NCBI RefSeq assembly: GCF_002116635.1
Contig: NZ_LQPW01000031.1
Coordinates: forward strand, 186,001 to 250,000
Source: Mycobacterium szulgai
GTDB taxonomy: Bacteria > Actinomycetota > Actinomycetes > Mycobacteriales > Mycobacteriaceae
Direction of reading: 5' to 3'
Length of the DNA: 64,000 bases
Shown here: piece after piece, positions 26,252 through 36,247 of the stretch
Layout: each line of letters opens with the position of its first letter
How positions within the stretch are numbered: position 1 is the stretch's first letter
Position numbers and translations under genes: made by a program
Notes under the pieces: generated by a model
Databases searched by the model: none
What the model saw: only the letters and a program-made list of their open reading frames with translations
What the model was told of the DNA's origin: nothing

Positions 26252-26352
26252 CGAGATCCATCCATCACATAGGTAGATTCGTCGGCTAACGGCAGCGACG
26301 GGCGCCGGAGTTTTCGACCCTAATTTTCGGCTTGGATGGAACTTGCGCTGCG

Positions 26353-27777
26353 ATGACGCAACTTGACGAAGCACTCGAACGATCCGCGGTTCTGGGCTAT
26401 GGTCCGCATTTGCGCAGCCATATCGAGGCCGCCGCCGACCACTTGCGCAACGATTCGGAAGAGATGCGCAAGTGCTCGCCGGAACAGCTGCTGTACCACG
26501 AGTACGTGGAGGCCGGCGCACCGCACGGGCCGGCGCTGTATGCCGTCAAGGGCGAACACTGGAACGGCGTCAGCCCAAAGTTCCTCGAGTTCGTGAATGC
26601 CTTCCAGTTCGACCGCGCCACCATGGGGTACGCCGAGTCGGGCTACGGCATCCAGCGCCATCGCAATTTCCTGCGCGCTCTAATCGTCAGAGAGCATGAC
26701 CTGACCGGACGCGAGCCTGCCGCGGGCCTGGACATCGACGTTGGTTGCCTGGCAATGACGACCCGGATGGCCATGTATGACATGGCGAAAGTGGCGATCC
26801 GCCAAGCAAAGGAGAACTTTCCCGGCAAGACTCCGGTGGCGTTGGTGCCGACGCCCGGATGGGACTACCGTGGCATCTTCAAGGATGTCGGCTTCGAAGT
26901 AGTGTTTCTGCCGCTGACACCGAAGAACGGCTGGCTGCCCGACCTCGAGGCGTGGGACGCGATCGTGCGTGACACCATCGCCGACGGTACTCGTCATGTC
27001 GCCATGGCGGTGACCAACCCGCAGCACAATCCGACCGGCATGCAGTGGCCGGTCACGGTGACGCAATACCTGCTCGAACTGGCCGCACACCACGGCGGCT
27101 TCCTGCTGCTCGATGACGCTTACTACTGCGTGCACGACCCCCGCGTGCCTCGGGTGAACCACTTGAAGGCGGTGCTCGATGCATTCGACCGCAACGACGA
27201 AGACAACGAGCTCGTCGCTACTGGCATGTTCGATCGCTGGGTGGCCACCCGTCCGTTCGGCAAGCAGTTCTCGTGCAACACGATGGGCGTGGCCGCCATC
27301 ACTACGTCGCCGAGAATGCTCCGCCAACTCAGCCGCGAATCGTGGATCAACCGGTACCACACGAATACTCACAACGCCGAACTGATGTGCGCATGGCTGG
27401 CTACATCCGAGGCGGCCGCCTGGACGATCGAGACCGGCCTCTTCTACACCCGCCAAAAGGAATTGGTGCGGACCCGCCTGAAGGACCGCATGGGCTGGCC
27501 GGATGCTGGGCTGTGCGTCGGTCCATCGACTTCCTACATGCTGATCGAAATCCCGAAGGTGTACCAGCGCGCCGAGGGTGGCATCGACTGCTTCCGAGAC
27601 GACCTGTTCTTTGCGACCGGAACACTGGTGTCGGCGTCGCTGTTCAACCAGACGGCGCCGGTGCCGTTTGTGCGCCTGCATCTCGGCAGCCATCCGAACG
27701 TGATCGAGGAATTCCTGCGCCGCTGGCAAGCCGCCGGTCTGCATTACGACATGCCAAAACCGTTCGGCCGCAACTGA
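26353..27777 (+). CDS. PLP-dependent aminotransferase class I/II (fold type I)
   Basis: The 474-residue protein has the aspartate aminotransferase fold signatures. NPQHNPTG (about 222-229) carries the PLP-contacting Asn, LLLDDAYYCV (about 252-260) carries the pyridine-binding Asp and a Tyr, the likely Schiff-base lysine is Lys304 in RPFGKQFSCNTMGV, and the carboxylate-binding arginine is Arg441 in VPFVRLHLG. The long N-terminal region before the large domain is unusual. Substrate is unknown. The ATG at 26353 is preferred over a TTG at 26332. It lies in a segment between rplA and mmaA4 that I do not recall in M. tuberculosis. Confidence 0.85.
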   Translation: MTQLDEALERSAVLGYGPHLRSHIEAAADHLRNDSEEMRKCSPEQLLYHEYVEAGAPHGPALYAVKGEHWNGVSPKFLEFVNAFQFDRATMGYAESGYGIQRHRNFLRALIVREHDLTGREPAAGLDIDVGCLAMTTRMAMYDMAKVAIRQAKENFPGKTPVALVPTPGWDYRGIFKDVGFEVVFLPLTPKNGWLPDLEAWDAIVRDTIADGTRHVAMAVTNPQHNPTGMQWPVTVTQYLLELAAHHGGFLLLDDAYYCVHDPRVPRVNHLKAVLDAFDRNDEDNELVATGMFDRWVATRPFGKQFSCNTMGVAAITTSPRMLRQLSRESWINRYHTNTHNAELMCAWLATSEAAAWTIETGLFYTRQKELVRTRLKDRMGWPDAGLCVGPSTSYMLIEIPKVYQRAEGGIDCFRDDLFFATGTLVSASLFNQTAPVPFVRLHLGSHPNVIEEFLRRWQAAGLHYDMPKPFGRN

Positions 27778-27795
27778 CGGCCCGGCTGAGCGCGC

Positions 27796-27851
27796 CGAGC
27801 GTGACGCGACAGTCACGTTCGGCGCCGAATACGACTGCAACGTCACGTTCG
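27796..27851. repeat. intergenic hairpin with GTCACGTTCG direct repeats
   Basis: CGAGCGTGAC (27796-27805) forms a near-perfect inverted repeat with GTCACGTTCG (27812-27821); the latter is repeated exactly 30 bp on (27842-27851). It lies between the convergent aminotransferase and sigma factor genes and may act as a two-way terminator. A similar pair occurs at 55860-55903. Confidence 0.5.
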
Positions 27852-27914
27852 AGACAGCGAGGAGACGTTCGTGAGGCACGTTGACCGCGGCCTCTGAGCC
27901 AGTGCTACCCGCGG

Positions 27915-29132
27915 CTATCCGCCGCACTCGGCGATGCGCCGCCGCAGAAAGTCGCGGCCCGGCTCGGAGCCGTTGGACTCCAAGGCAATTCGGTACCAGT
28001 GGACGGCCTCGGACCGGCGTCCGGCGCGCCGTAGCAGGTCCGCGCGCAGCGACGCCACCAGGTTCGACCGGGACAGCCGAGGATCGTCGGCGACTCCGTC
28101 CAGTGCGGTCAGGCCGGCGTCGTATCCATCGCGGAAACCGACCGCCAGCGCGCGATTGGCCAGCACCACCGGCGAGTCCGTCAGCTGCAGCAGCCGGTCA
28201 TAGGCGGCGCAAATGGTGGTCCAGTCGGTCTGCTCCCACGACGGCGCCGTGGCATGCACTGCGGCGATCACCGCCTGCGGCAGGTACGGGCCGGCCGATC
28301 CCTCTGCCTGCCTTAGCCGGTCCAGGCCCCGGGCGATGCGGCCGCGATCCCACCGGCTGCGCTCCTGCTCGTCCAGCGGCACCAACGAACCGGCATCGTC
28401 AACGCGGGTCGCTCGCCGCGAATCATGCAGCAACACAAGGGCAGTTAAAGCTTGGGCCTCGAGCTCGTGCGGCATCAGGATGCACAGTTCCCCGGCGAGC
28501 CTGACTCCCTCATCGCAGAGTTCGTCCCGGATCGCCGACGGGCCCGCCGTCGACCAGTAACCCTCGGTGAAAACCGAGTAGATACAGCCCAGCACGTGCG
28601 GTGTGCGCTCGGGTAACAGCTCGGCCGGCGGTACCCGCAGCGGGATATTGGCATGGCGAATCTTGTTCTTGGCTCGCGTGATTCGCTGACCAACCGCTAC
28701 CTCGGTCTGTAGCAGTGAACGGGCGATCTCGGCCACGGTCAAACCGGACACCAGCCGCAGGGTAAGTGCCAATTGCGACTGCCGGTCCAGTGCCGGATGC
28801 GCGCAGGTGAACATCATTCGCAGTTCGTCGTCGCGGACCGGATGCGGGTCGGTGTGATCGGTACGCGCCCGGATGTCGTCCAGCACGGCGGCTAATTCCC
28901 TTCCAGGACGCACGGATTCGCGGCGTAGCCGATCCCGGGCGCGGTTGCGCGCGACCGTTATCAGCCACCCGCCGGGGTGGTCGGGCACCCCGTCACGCGG
29001 CCAGCTGCGCAGCGCCTCGGCGCAGGCTTCCTGGACGGCATCCTCGGCGACGGTCAGGTCGCCGGACCACCGCGCGATGGCGGCAACGGCGGGTCCCCAC
29101 TCTCGGCGAAAGATGCCGTCCAGGTTGGTCAT
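27915..29132 (-). CDS. RNA polymerase sigma factor, ECF42 type (with TPR-like C-terminal extension)
   Basis: The 405-residue protein is a sigma-70 family extracytoplasmic-function factor. Region 2 lies in LTVAEDAVQEACAEALRSWP and HPGGWLITVARNRARDRLRR. Region 4 is LTVAEIARSLLQTEVAVGQR followed by RAKNKIR. A large C-terminal extension of about 220 residues, with helical repeats (LANRALAVGFRDGYDAGLTA; AVHWYRIALES), is the hallmark of the ECF42 group. ECF42 genes are characteristically paired with DGPF-domain proteins, and the gene upstream is just that, 9 bp away. In ECF42 no classical anti-sigma factor is present; the extension is needed for activity (established for the group). Confidence 0.92.
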   Translation of the reverse strand: MTNLDGIFRREWGPAVAAIARWSGDLTVAEDAVQEACAEALRSWPRDGVPDHPGGWLITVARNRARDRLRRESVRPGRELAAVLDDIRARTDHTDPHPVRDDELRMMFTCAHPALDRQSQLALTLRLVSGLTVAEIARSLLQTEVAVGQRITRAKNKIRHANIPLRVPPAELLPERTPHVLGCIYSVFTEGYWSTAGPSAIRDELCDEGVRLAGELCILMPHELEAQALTALVLLHDSRRATRVDDAGSLVPLDEQERSRWDRGRIARGLDRLRQAEGSAGPYLPQAVIAAVHATAPSWEQTDWTTICAAYDRLLQLTDSPVVLANRALAVGFRDGYDAGLTALDGVADDPRLSRSNLVASLRADLLRRAGRRSEAVHWYRIALESNGSEPGRDFLRRRIAECGG

Positions 29133-29141
29133 TGGCCCCGA

Positions 29142-29840
29142 CTACAGCCCGGACACCCCAGCCAGTTGCCGCAGCTCCACGGCTGATGCGGGAATCATCG
29201 CGGCGATCTTGACGGCCTCGTCGCGGTCGCCCGCCGCCAATAGGTAGAAGCCGCTGGCTACTTCCGCGCCTTCCACGTACGGACCGTCGGTGACGATCGC
29301 TTCGCCGTTGCGTACCCGCACCGTGGTAGCCGCGGACCGCTCGTGCAGGGCGGCGCCGCCGATCACGTGGTTGCCCGCGTCGGCCATGAACTCACCGTGG
29401 CGCGCCGCCATCGCTTCCCATTCCGGCGTGCCCGGTGTGTGGGCGGATTCGGCTGGTTCCAACAGCAGCGCGAGCCAGTCGTTGCCGGTGAGCTGGCGCG
29501 ACGGTTCAAACGAGTGGACCGCCGGCCAGATCTCCACGGCACCGTAGCCGGCAACCGGGATGTCACGCGCCAATGCCAATGCCTCGTCGAGGTTTTCGGC
29601 TTCGAACACGTAGTAACCGCAGGCCACCTCGGCCGACTCGGCGAAGGGGCCATCGGTGAGTATCGGCGCATCCGGACCGCCGGTGATGCGCACCTCGGTC
29701 GCCGTCGGGCTCAGGGCATCACCGGCCCGGATCGCCGAGGCGGCCTTGGCGTGAAAACTCTCGAACGCCGCCATCACCGAACCCCGCTGGTCGGGCGTGA
29801 GGTCGTCTTCCTTGCTGATCAGCAGGGCGAAGTACTGCAT
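29142..29840 (-). CDS. tandem YCII/DGPF-domain protein, partner of the ECF42 sigma factor
   Basis: The 232-residue protein consists of two YCII-related (DGPF) domains in one chain. The motifs are LTDGPFAESAEVACGYYVFE (first half) and VTDGPYVEGAEVASGFYLL (second half), each preceded by a similar helix. In most ECF42 loci these domains are separate small proteins, so this is a duplication-fusion. The ATG at 29840 has GGAGG at 8 nt; a GTG at 29849 overlaps that site. Its stop is 9 bp before the sigma factor start, so they form one operon. The biochemical role of DGPF proteins is not settled. Confidence 0.9.
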   Translation of the reverse strand: MQYFALLISKEDDLTPDQRGSVMAAFESFHAKAASAIRAGDALSPTATEVRITGGPDAPILTDGPFAESAEVACGYYVFEAENLDEALALARDIPVAGYGAVEIWPAVHSFEPSRQLTGNDWLALLLEPAESAHTPGTPEWEAMAARHGEFMADAGNHVIGGAALHERSAATTVRVRNGEAIVTDGPYVEGAEVASGFYLLAAGDRDEAVKIAAMIPASAVELRQLAGVSGL

Positions 29841-29935
29841 TGTCGTCACCTCCGGTAGTGAGCGAAACCCCGTGTTCCACTCTCTACCTATCCGACGAAC
29901 GGCGCGTCCACAATCCGACAGGGGCCGCGAAATAT

Positions 29936-30832
29936 CTAGGCGGCAGCACCCGGTTTGAGGTACGTCACCAGGCTGACGTCGAGCATCTCGTCGGTGAAGT
30001 AGTGCTCGCAGCCACGCAGGTACTTCATGTACCGGTCGTAGACCTCTTCGGAGGTGATCTCGATGGCCTTGTCCTTATTGGACTCCAGCGTGTCCCCCCA
30101 GATGTGCAAGGTCTTGATGTAGTGCGGCCGCAGCGAAAGGGGTTCGGGGACAATGAAACCGGCCTTTTCGCCGTGTTCGACCATCATCTCCGTCGACGGC
30201 AGCCGGCCACCCGGAAAGATCTCGGTGACGATGAACTTGATGAAACGCACCGTGTCGAAGGTGATCCTCTTACCGCGCGCCGCCATTTCATAGGGGTGGT
30301 AGCTGACGCTGCTCTGGACGGTCATGCGGCCGTCCTCGGGCATGATGTTGAAACACCTCTTGAAGAAGTCGTCGTAGTTCTCGTGCCCGAAGTGTTCGAA
30401 TGCCTCGATGGACACGATCCGGTCGACGGGTTCGTTGAAATCTTCCCAGCCGTGCAGCAGCACCCGGCGTGAACGATCGGTGTCGAGTGACTCCAGCACC
30501 TGTTGTGATCGCGCGAACTGGTTCTTGGACAGGGTGAGCCCGACGACGTTGACGTCATACTTCTCGACGGCGCGCTTCATGGTGGTGCCCCACCCGCAGC
30601 CGATGTCGAGCAGGGTCATGCCCGGCTTGAGATCCAGCTGGTCCAGGTTCAGATCGATCTTGGCGATCTGGGCTTCCTCGAGCGTGAGATCGGGCGGCTC
30701 GAAGTAGGCGCAGCTGTAGGTCCGGGTCGGGTCCTGGAACAATGCGAAGAAATCATCGGAGACGTCGTAATGTGCCTGGATGTCTTCGAAGCGCGTCCGC
30801 GTCGGCGTGGTGCCGATCGGTTTTTCGACCAT
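29936..30832 (-). CDS. mmaA4: hydroxymycolate synthase MmaA4
   Basis: MmaA4 adds a methyl group and a hydroxyl at the distal double bond of meromycolate, the entry to methoxy- and ketomycolates. The 298-residue protein is a cyclopropane-fatty-acid synthase-type SAM methyltransferase: SAM-binding [10 protein letters not shown] (about 76-85), the conserved Cys41 in [11 protein letters not shown], and [17 protein letters not shown] with the active-site Glu. The [18 protein letters not shown] segment and the ending [11 protein letters not shown] are specific to MmaA4. The ATG at 30832 follows AGGAG at 12 nt. It is the last of four tandem paralogues on this strand. Confidence 0.95.
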   Translation of the reverse strand: MVEKPIGTTPTRTRFEDIQAHYDVSDDFFALFQDPTRTYSCAYFEPPDLTLEEAQIAKIDLNLDQLDLKPGMTLLDIGCGWGTTMKRAVEKYDVNVVGLTLSKNQFARSQQVLESLDTDRSRRVLLHGWEDFNEPVDRIVSIEAFEHFGHENYDDFFKRCFNIMPEDGRMTVQSSVSYHPYEMAARGKRITFDTVRFIKFIVTEIFPGGRLPSTEMMVEHGEKAGFIVPEPLSLRPHYIKTLHIWGDTLESNKDKAIEITSEEVYDRYMKYLRGCEHYFTDEMLDVSLVTYLKPGAAA

Positions 30833-30913
30833 AATTGTTGTGTTCTCCTGATGATGTGCGCTAATTAGTCGCACGCGTGACTGCGCCTGGTACCCGTCAG
30901 TGACATCGAAAGT

Positions 30914-31795
30914 CTACTTCTGCAGCGTGAACTGGTGGCAGCCGACGTAGCCGACCCGGAATGATTTGGCGCATCCGGTCAAGTACTTCATGTACCGCTC
31001 GTAGACCTCTTCGGATTGAATCGCGATGGCCTCTTCCTTATGCGCCTCCAAGGCCTCGGCCCAAAAGTCGAGTGTTCTGGCGAAGTTCAGCTGCAGCGGA
31101 TGAACGCGTGCCACGGTGAAACCCGCCTTGGTCGCGTGGTCTTCGACCTTCTCAATCGACGGCAACCGGCCGCCGGGGAAGATCTCGGTGATGATGAACT
31201 TGATGAAGCGAGCCATCTCGAACGTCACCGGCATGCCCCGTTCGACGATCTGACCGCCGGTCAAGCCGGTGATCGTGTGCAGCATCCAGACTCCGTCCGG
31301 CGGCAAGATGTTGTAGGCCCATTTGAAGAACTCGTCGTAGCGCTGAAATCCGAAATGCTCCAACGCTTCGATGGTGATGATCCGGTCCACCGGCTCGGTG
31401 AAGTCCGCCCAGTCGCTCAGCAGGACGCGGTATGAACGGTTCGTGTCCACGTCGGCAAGCAGCTGCTGGCAGTAGGAGTGCTGGTTCTGCGACAGCGTCA
31501 GCCCGATGACGTTTACGTCGTACTTCTCCAGGGCGCGTTTCATGGTCGAACCCCAGCCGCAGCCCACGTCGAGCAGGGTCATCCCCGGCTCAAGCCCCAG
31601 TTTGCCCAGCGACAGGTCCAACTTGGCGATTTGGGCCTGCTCGAGCGTCATATCCTCGCGTTCGAAGTACGCACAGCTGTAGGTCCGAGTCGGGTCCGTG
31701 AACAGCTCGAAGAATTCGTTGGAGATGTCATAGTGCGCTTGGACATCGTCGTACTTCTTGCGCGTGTCCGTTGCGCCCGATGAGTTCTCAGACAT
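30914..31795 (-). CDS. mmaA3: methoxymycolate O-methyltransferase MmaA3
   Basis: MmaA3 methylates the hydroxyl made by MmaA4 to give methoxymycolates. The 293-residue protein starts MSENSSGATDTRKKYDD at an ATG with GGGAGG 4-5 nt upstream. SAM motif: [29 protein letters not shown] follows the first helix. ITIEALEHFGFQRYDEFFKW and the ending VGYVGCHQFTLQK distinguish it from MmaA2. The second of the four tandem genes from the rplA side. An intact frame implies that methoxymycolates could be made, unlike in BCG strains with a point-mutant mmaA3. Confidence 0.9.
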   Translation of the reverse strand: MSENSSGATDTRKKYDDVQAHYDISNEFFELFTDPTRTYSCAYFEREDMTLEQAQIAKLDLSLGKLGLEPGMTLLDVGCGWGSTMKRALEKYDVNVIGLTLSQNQHSYCQQLLADVDTNRSYRVLLSDWADFTEPVDRIITIEALEHFGFQRYDEFFKWAYNILPPDGVWMLHTITGLTGGQIVERGMPVTFEMARFIKFIITEIFPGGRLPSIEKVEDHATKAGFTVARVHPLQLNFARTLDFWAEALEAHKEEAIAIQSEEVYERYMKYLTGCAKSFRVGYVGCHQFTLQK

Positions 31796-31942
31796 ATGTC
31801 CTCCCAATGGGACAGCACCCCCACGGGGCAACCATCTCCGGCACCCTACACGGACCAGGCCGCAACCCTGGCATTTGCGCTCGGTAGATCCGCACTTTCT
31901 GGACCGCCACTCACCTGGTGCGCCCTGGAAGCCGCGCAGCCA

Positions 31943-32806
31943 CTACTTTTCCAGCGTGAACTGGTTGACGTCGATGTAACCGGTGCGGAACGAGTTGGCG
32001 CAGCCGGTCAGATACTTCATGTAGCGCTCGTAGACCTCTTCGGACTGGATCTCGATGGCCTCGTCCTTGTGCGCCTCCAGCGCCTCAGCCCACAGGTCGA
32101 GCGTCCTGGCGTAATGCGGCTGCAGCGATTGGCGGCGGGTCAGCGTGAAGCCCGCCGTTGCCGAATGCTCTTCGACCATCTCGATCGTCGGCAACCGGCC
32201 GCCCGGGAAGATCTCGGTCACGATGAACTTGATGAACCGGGCCATCTCGAAGGTCATCGGCATACCGCGTTCGGCGATCTGCGGACCGGTCAAGCCGGTG
32301 ATCGTATGCAGCAGCATCACGCCGTCGGCAGGCAGGATGTCGAAGGCGAACTTGAAGAAGTCGTCGTAGCGATCATGGCCGAAGTGTTCGAACGCGCCGA
32401 TCGACACGATCCGGTCGACCGGCTCGTTGAATTCTTCCCACCCGTTCAGCAGCACCCGCTTGTTCCGGGGGCTCTCCATCTCGTCGAAGGCCTTCTGGAC
32501 ATGAGCCGCCTGGTTCTTGGAAAGGGTCAGCCCGACGACGTTGACGTCATACTTCTCGATCGCCCGCCGCATCGGGGCCCCCCAGCCGCAGCCGACGTCG
32601 AGCAACGTCATGCCCGGCTGCAGGCCCAGCTTGCCCAGCGCCAGGTCGATCTTGGCGATCTGGGCCTCCTCCAGCGTCATGTCGTCGCGCTCGAAGTAGG
32701 CGCAACTGTAAGTCTGGGTCGGGTCCAGGAACAGGCGGAAGAAGTCGTCAGATAAGTCGTAATGCGCCTGCACATCGTCGAAGTGCGGTGTCAATCCCTG
32801 AGCCAC
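31943..32806 (-). CDS. mmaA2: cyclopropane mycolic acid synthase MmaA2
   Basis: MmaA2 forms the distal cis-cyclopropane of alpha-mycolates. The 287-residue length equals the M. tuberculosis protein when the GTG at 32806 is used ([18 protein letters not shown]); the frame is open to 32842. The SAM motif is [10 protein letters not shown], the active-site segment is [20 protein letters not shown], and the ending is [17 protein letters not shown] ([13 protein letters not shown]). The intergenic region upstream carries TGCATGC palindromes. A 147-bp gap separates it from mmaA3. Confidence 0.93.
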   Translation of the reverse strand: MAQGLTPHFDDVQAHYDLSDDFFRLFLDPTQTYSCAYFERDDMTLEEAQIAKIDLALGKLGLQPGMTLLDVGCGWGAPMRRAIEKYDVNVVGLTLSKNQAAHVQKAFDEMESPRNKRVLLNGWEEFNEPVDRIVSIGAFEHFGHDRYDDFFKFAFDILPADGVMLLHTITGLTGPQIAERGMPMTFEMARFIKFIVTEIFPGGRLPTIEMVEEHSATAGFTLTRRQSLQPHYARTLDLWAEALEAHKDEAIEIQSEEVYERYMKYLTGCANSFRTGYIDVNQFTLEK

Positions 32807-32844
32807 GAGGTTGTATTGCCTTTCTGGACCTAGCGGCCCCACAG

Positions 32845-32889
32845 TGCATGCAACATATAGTCAAGTCCCCCCGCATGCACGTTGCATGC
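32845..32889. promoter_or_regulatory. TGCATGC palindromes upstream of mmaA2
   Basis: GCATGCACGTTGCATGC (32873-32889) has perfect 7-bp arms, and a further TGCATGC lies at 32845-32851. All are in the 158-bp gap between mmaA1 and mmaA2, 40-80 bp before the mmaA2 start. The layout suits a regulator binding as two dimers; no such regulator is known to me. Confidence 0.4.
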
Positions 32890-32964
32890 TAGCCGACCTG
32901 GCGGCGCATCTCTAAATTGCAAGTCGATTCGCGCAGGTCAGAAGCGGTGCGCTGGAACGGCAGG

Positions 32965-33864
<900 letters not shown>

Positions 33865-33885
33865 CTAGGCTCGCCGAGCGGCCGC

Positions 33886-34803
33886 TCAGCCGGCCGCGGC
33901 GAAATTGGTTTTCAGCTCGCCGATCACTCGATCCCACAGCTGCCTGGGCAGGTCATGGCCCATACCGTCGACCAGCACCAATCGAGCACCGTCGATGGCG
34001 CGAGCGACGGCGCGGCCGCCGAACGGCCGCATCAGCTTGTCGGCCCGCCCGTGAATTACCACAGTCGGGGCGACGATTTGACGATCGTAGTGCAGCAGGC
34101 TGCCACTGCCCAAAATTGCGCTGAACTGTCGGGCCATGCCCCACGGGTGGAAATTGCGGTCATAGCACTCGGCGGCATCGGCGCGAACCTGCTCGTCGGG
34201 TACGCGGTACTGCGGACTGCCGATGATCCTGCTGACGCGTACCGCGTTGTCGAGGATGACGTCTCGCGGTGAATCCGGGGCCGGGCCACTGATGAGCGCA
34301 AGCAGGGCACGCGGCGCCGGCGGCGGCAGGAACCTGTGATTGTTGCTGGAGAAGATGACTCCCAGGGTTTTCGTCCGCTCGGCGAATTGAGCCGCGAAGA
34401 TCTGGGCGATCATGCCGCCCATCGACGCCCCGACGACATGGGCGTGCTCGATCTCGAGATGATCGAGCACGGCCGCGGCGTCGCCGGCCATGTCTTCCAG
34501 TGTGTAGGCCGCCTTGCTGGGCAGGCCGAGCCAGGACCGGGCCAATCGGGTGACCAGCGGCTGGGCATCGCGAGTGGGCGGGGTCTTGCTGGACAGTCCG
34601 ACATCTCGGTTGTCGTAGCGGATGACGCGCAGGCCGTGCCCGACCAGTCGCTCGCAGAAGTCCGTGCGCCAGAGCAGCATCTGGGCGCCCAAGCCCATGA
34701 TCAGCAGGACGGGCGGGTCATCGAGGTTACCCATGTCCTCGTAGTGCAGCTTGACGTCGCCAGATACTGCTCGGGATATGGCAAAGCCGCTACGAACGTC
34801 CAA
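33886..34803 (-). CDS. lipG: alpha/beta-hydrolase LipG
   Basis: This 305-residue alpha/beta-hydrolase matches M. tuberculosis LipG (Rv0646c) in place and sequence. The nucleophile elbow is HVVGASMGGMIAQIF, the acid is probably Asp in VIHGRADKLMRP, and the histidine is in LVDGMGHDLPRQLW. The oxyanion region is LLIMGLGAQMLLW. It has no signal peptide. The TTG at 34803 fits the M. tuberculosis N-terminus (DVRSGFAISRA) and starts 10 bp after the UbiB-like gene, so the two are co-transcribed. LipG has been described as having phospholipase and thioesterase activity; the physiological substrate is not known to me. Confidence 0.9.
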   Translation of the reverse strand: MDVRSGFAISRAVSGDVKLHYEDMGNLDDPPVLLIMGLGAQMLLWRTDFCERLVGHGLRVIRYDNRDVGLSSKTPPTRDAQPLVTRLARSWLGLPSKAAYTLEDMAGDAAAVLDHLEIEHAHVVGASMGGMIAQIFAAQFAERTKTLGVIFSSNNHRFLPPPAPRALLALISGPAPDSPRDVILDNAVRVSRIIGSPQYRVPDEQVRADAAECYDRNFHPWGMARQFSAILGSGSLLHYDRQIVAPTVVIHGRADKLMRPFGGRAVARAIDGARLVLVDGMGHDLPRQLWDRVIGELKTNFAAAG

Positions 34804-34813
34804 CTAGGCCCCC

Positions 34814-36160
34814 TTACACCTCAATATCAGATTGATGCTCGCGACTGACTTCGACCATAAAGTTGGCGAAGTATCCGGTCAGTTGCGGGTCGGACATCAT
34901 CTGCCATTTCGGTGCCAGCAGCTTCATATACCGCTCGACGTAGAGGAACTGCTTGCCGATGAGCACCAGCTCGCGGGGCAGCTTGACGTCGTACGCGTCG
35001 GCCAGCGTCGACAGCTGGCGGCCGATGTCGGCATACGACATATCGCCCAGTGTCTGCATGGTCAGCGGCGTGGCGAACTTCTCCAGGTCCTTGGCGGCCT
35101 GGGCCTCGGGCTTCATGGTTCCCACGGCGCCCATCAGTACGACGATCTTGCCTGCGGCGGCGTGGTCCTTCTTGACCAGCAGCGCGTACACCAGCTCGCG
35201 CAACAGCCAGCGGGTGCGCGGGTCGATGCGGCCCATGATCCCGAAGTCGAAGAACACGATGCGGCCCTGGTCGTCGACGTAGAGATTGCCCGCATGCAGG
35301 TCGCCGTGGAACAGCCCGTGCCGCAGACCACCTTCGAAGACCGAGAACAACAGCGCCTTTACCAGCTCGGTACCGTCGAACCCCGCTTTGCGGATGGCAG
35401 CGACATTGTCGATGCGGATGCCGTGCACCCGTTCCATCGTCAGCACCCGCTCGCCGGTGAAGTCCCAGTGCACATGCGGCACCCGGATGTTCTTACCCAG
35501 CGGCGAAGAATGCAGGTGCGAGACCCAGGCTTCCATGGACTGCGCCTCTAGCCGGAAGTCCAGCTCCTCGGCCAGGTTATCGGAGAAATCGGCCACCACA
35601 TCTTGGGCCGAAAGCCGGCGGCCGACTTTGGCCAGCTCGACGGCCTGCGCGAAACGCTGCAGGATCTGCAGATCGGCGGCCACCCGGCGGCGGATGCCCG
35701 GCCGCTGGATCTTGACGACGACTTCCTCGCCGGTCTTGAGTGTCGCGTAGTGGACCTGGGCGATGGACGCCGAGGCAAACGGTTCCTCGTCGAAGCTGGC
35801 GAACAGGTTGGCCGGCTCGTCGCCGAGTTCCTCGATGAATAGTTTGTGGACTTCGTCGGTGTCGGCGGGTGGCACCCGGTCGAGCAGGCCGCGGAATTCG
35901 CGCGACAGCGATTCGCCGAATGCCCCGGGACTGGACGCGATGATCTGTCCGAATTTGACGTACGTCGGCCCCAGGTCGGCGAAGGTCTGCGGGATCTCCT
36001 TGATCACTTTCTGCTGCCACGGGCCTTTGCCCGGGAGGTTGGTGACGACGCGGGCCGCCGTGCGGGTGACCTGCCATCCGGTGACGGCTACCCGGGCCGC
36101 TTCGACCGGTAACGGCACCCGATCCAGCTTGGCCACCTCGCGGTGTCTGGTGGAACTCAT
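34814..36160 (-). CDS. ABC1/UbiB family atypical kinase (Rv0647c-like)
   Basis: The 448-residue protein is a UbiB/ABC1 (ADCK) atypical kinase/ATPase. The family's KxGQ extension motif is YVKFGQIIASSPG, the A-rich loop is ASASIAQVH, the lysine is in VVVKIQRPG, the catalytic loop is HGDLHAGNLYVD, and DFG is in IVFFDFGIMG. In other organisms such proteins support quinone synthesis. Mycobacteria use menaquinone, so the role here, between lipG and DinB-fold genes, is open. The ATG at 36160 is taken; the frame extends to 36190. There is no N-terminal membrane helix, and the C-terminal region is only mildly hydrophobic. Confidence 0.92.
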   Translation of the reverse strand: MSSTRHREVAKLDRVPLPVEAARVAVTGWQVTRTAARVVTNLPGKGPWQQKVIKEIPQTFADLGPTYVKFGQIIASSPGAFGESLSREFRGLLDRVPPADTDEVHKLFIEELGDEPANLFASFDEEPFASASIAQVHYATLKTGEEVVVKIQRPGIRRRVAADLQILQRFAQAVELAKVGRRLSAQDVVADFSDNLAEELDFRLEAQSMEAWVSHLHSSPLGKNIRVPHVHWDFTGERVLTMERVHGIRIDNVAAIRKAGFDGTELVKALLFSVFEGGLRHGLFHGDLHAGNLYVDDQGRIVFFDFGIMGRIDPRTRWLLRELVYALLVKKDHAAAGKIVVLMGAVGTMKPEAQAAKDLEKFATPLTMQTLGDMSYADIGRQLSTLADAYDVKLPRELVLIGKQFLYVERYMKLLAPKWQMMSDPQLTGYFANFMVEVSREHQSDIEV

Positions 36161-36247
36161 TCCAGCAGTGTGCCAAATCCGGGCAGCCAATTCCCAATTC
36201 GCGTGAGCCCGCTCACGCCGGAAATTCCAGCCGATAACCCCGTCGGA

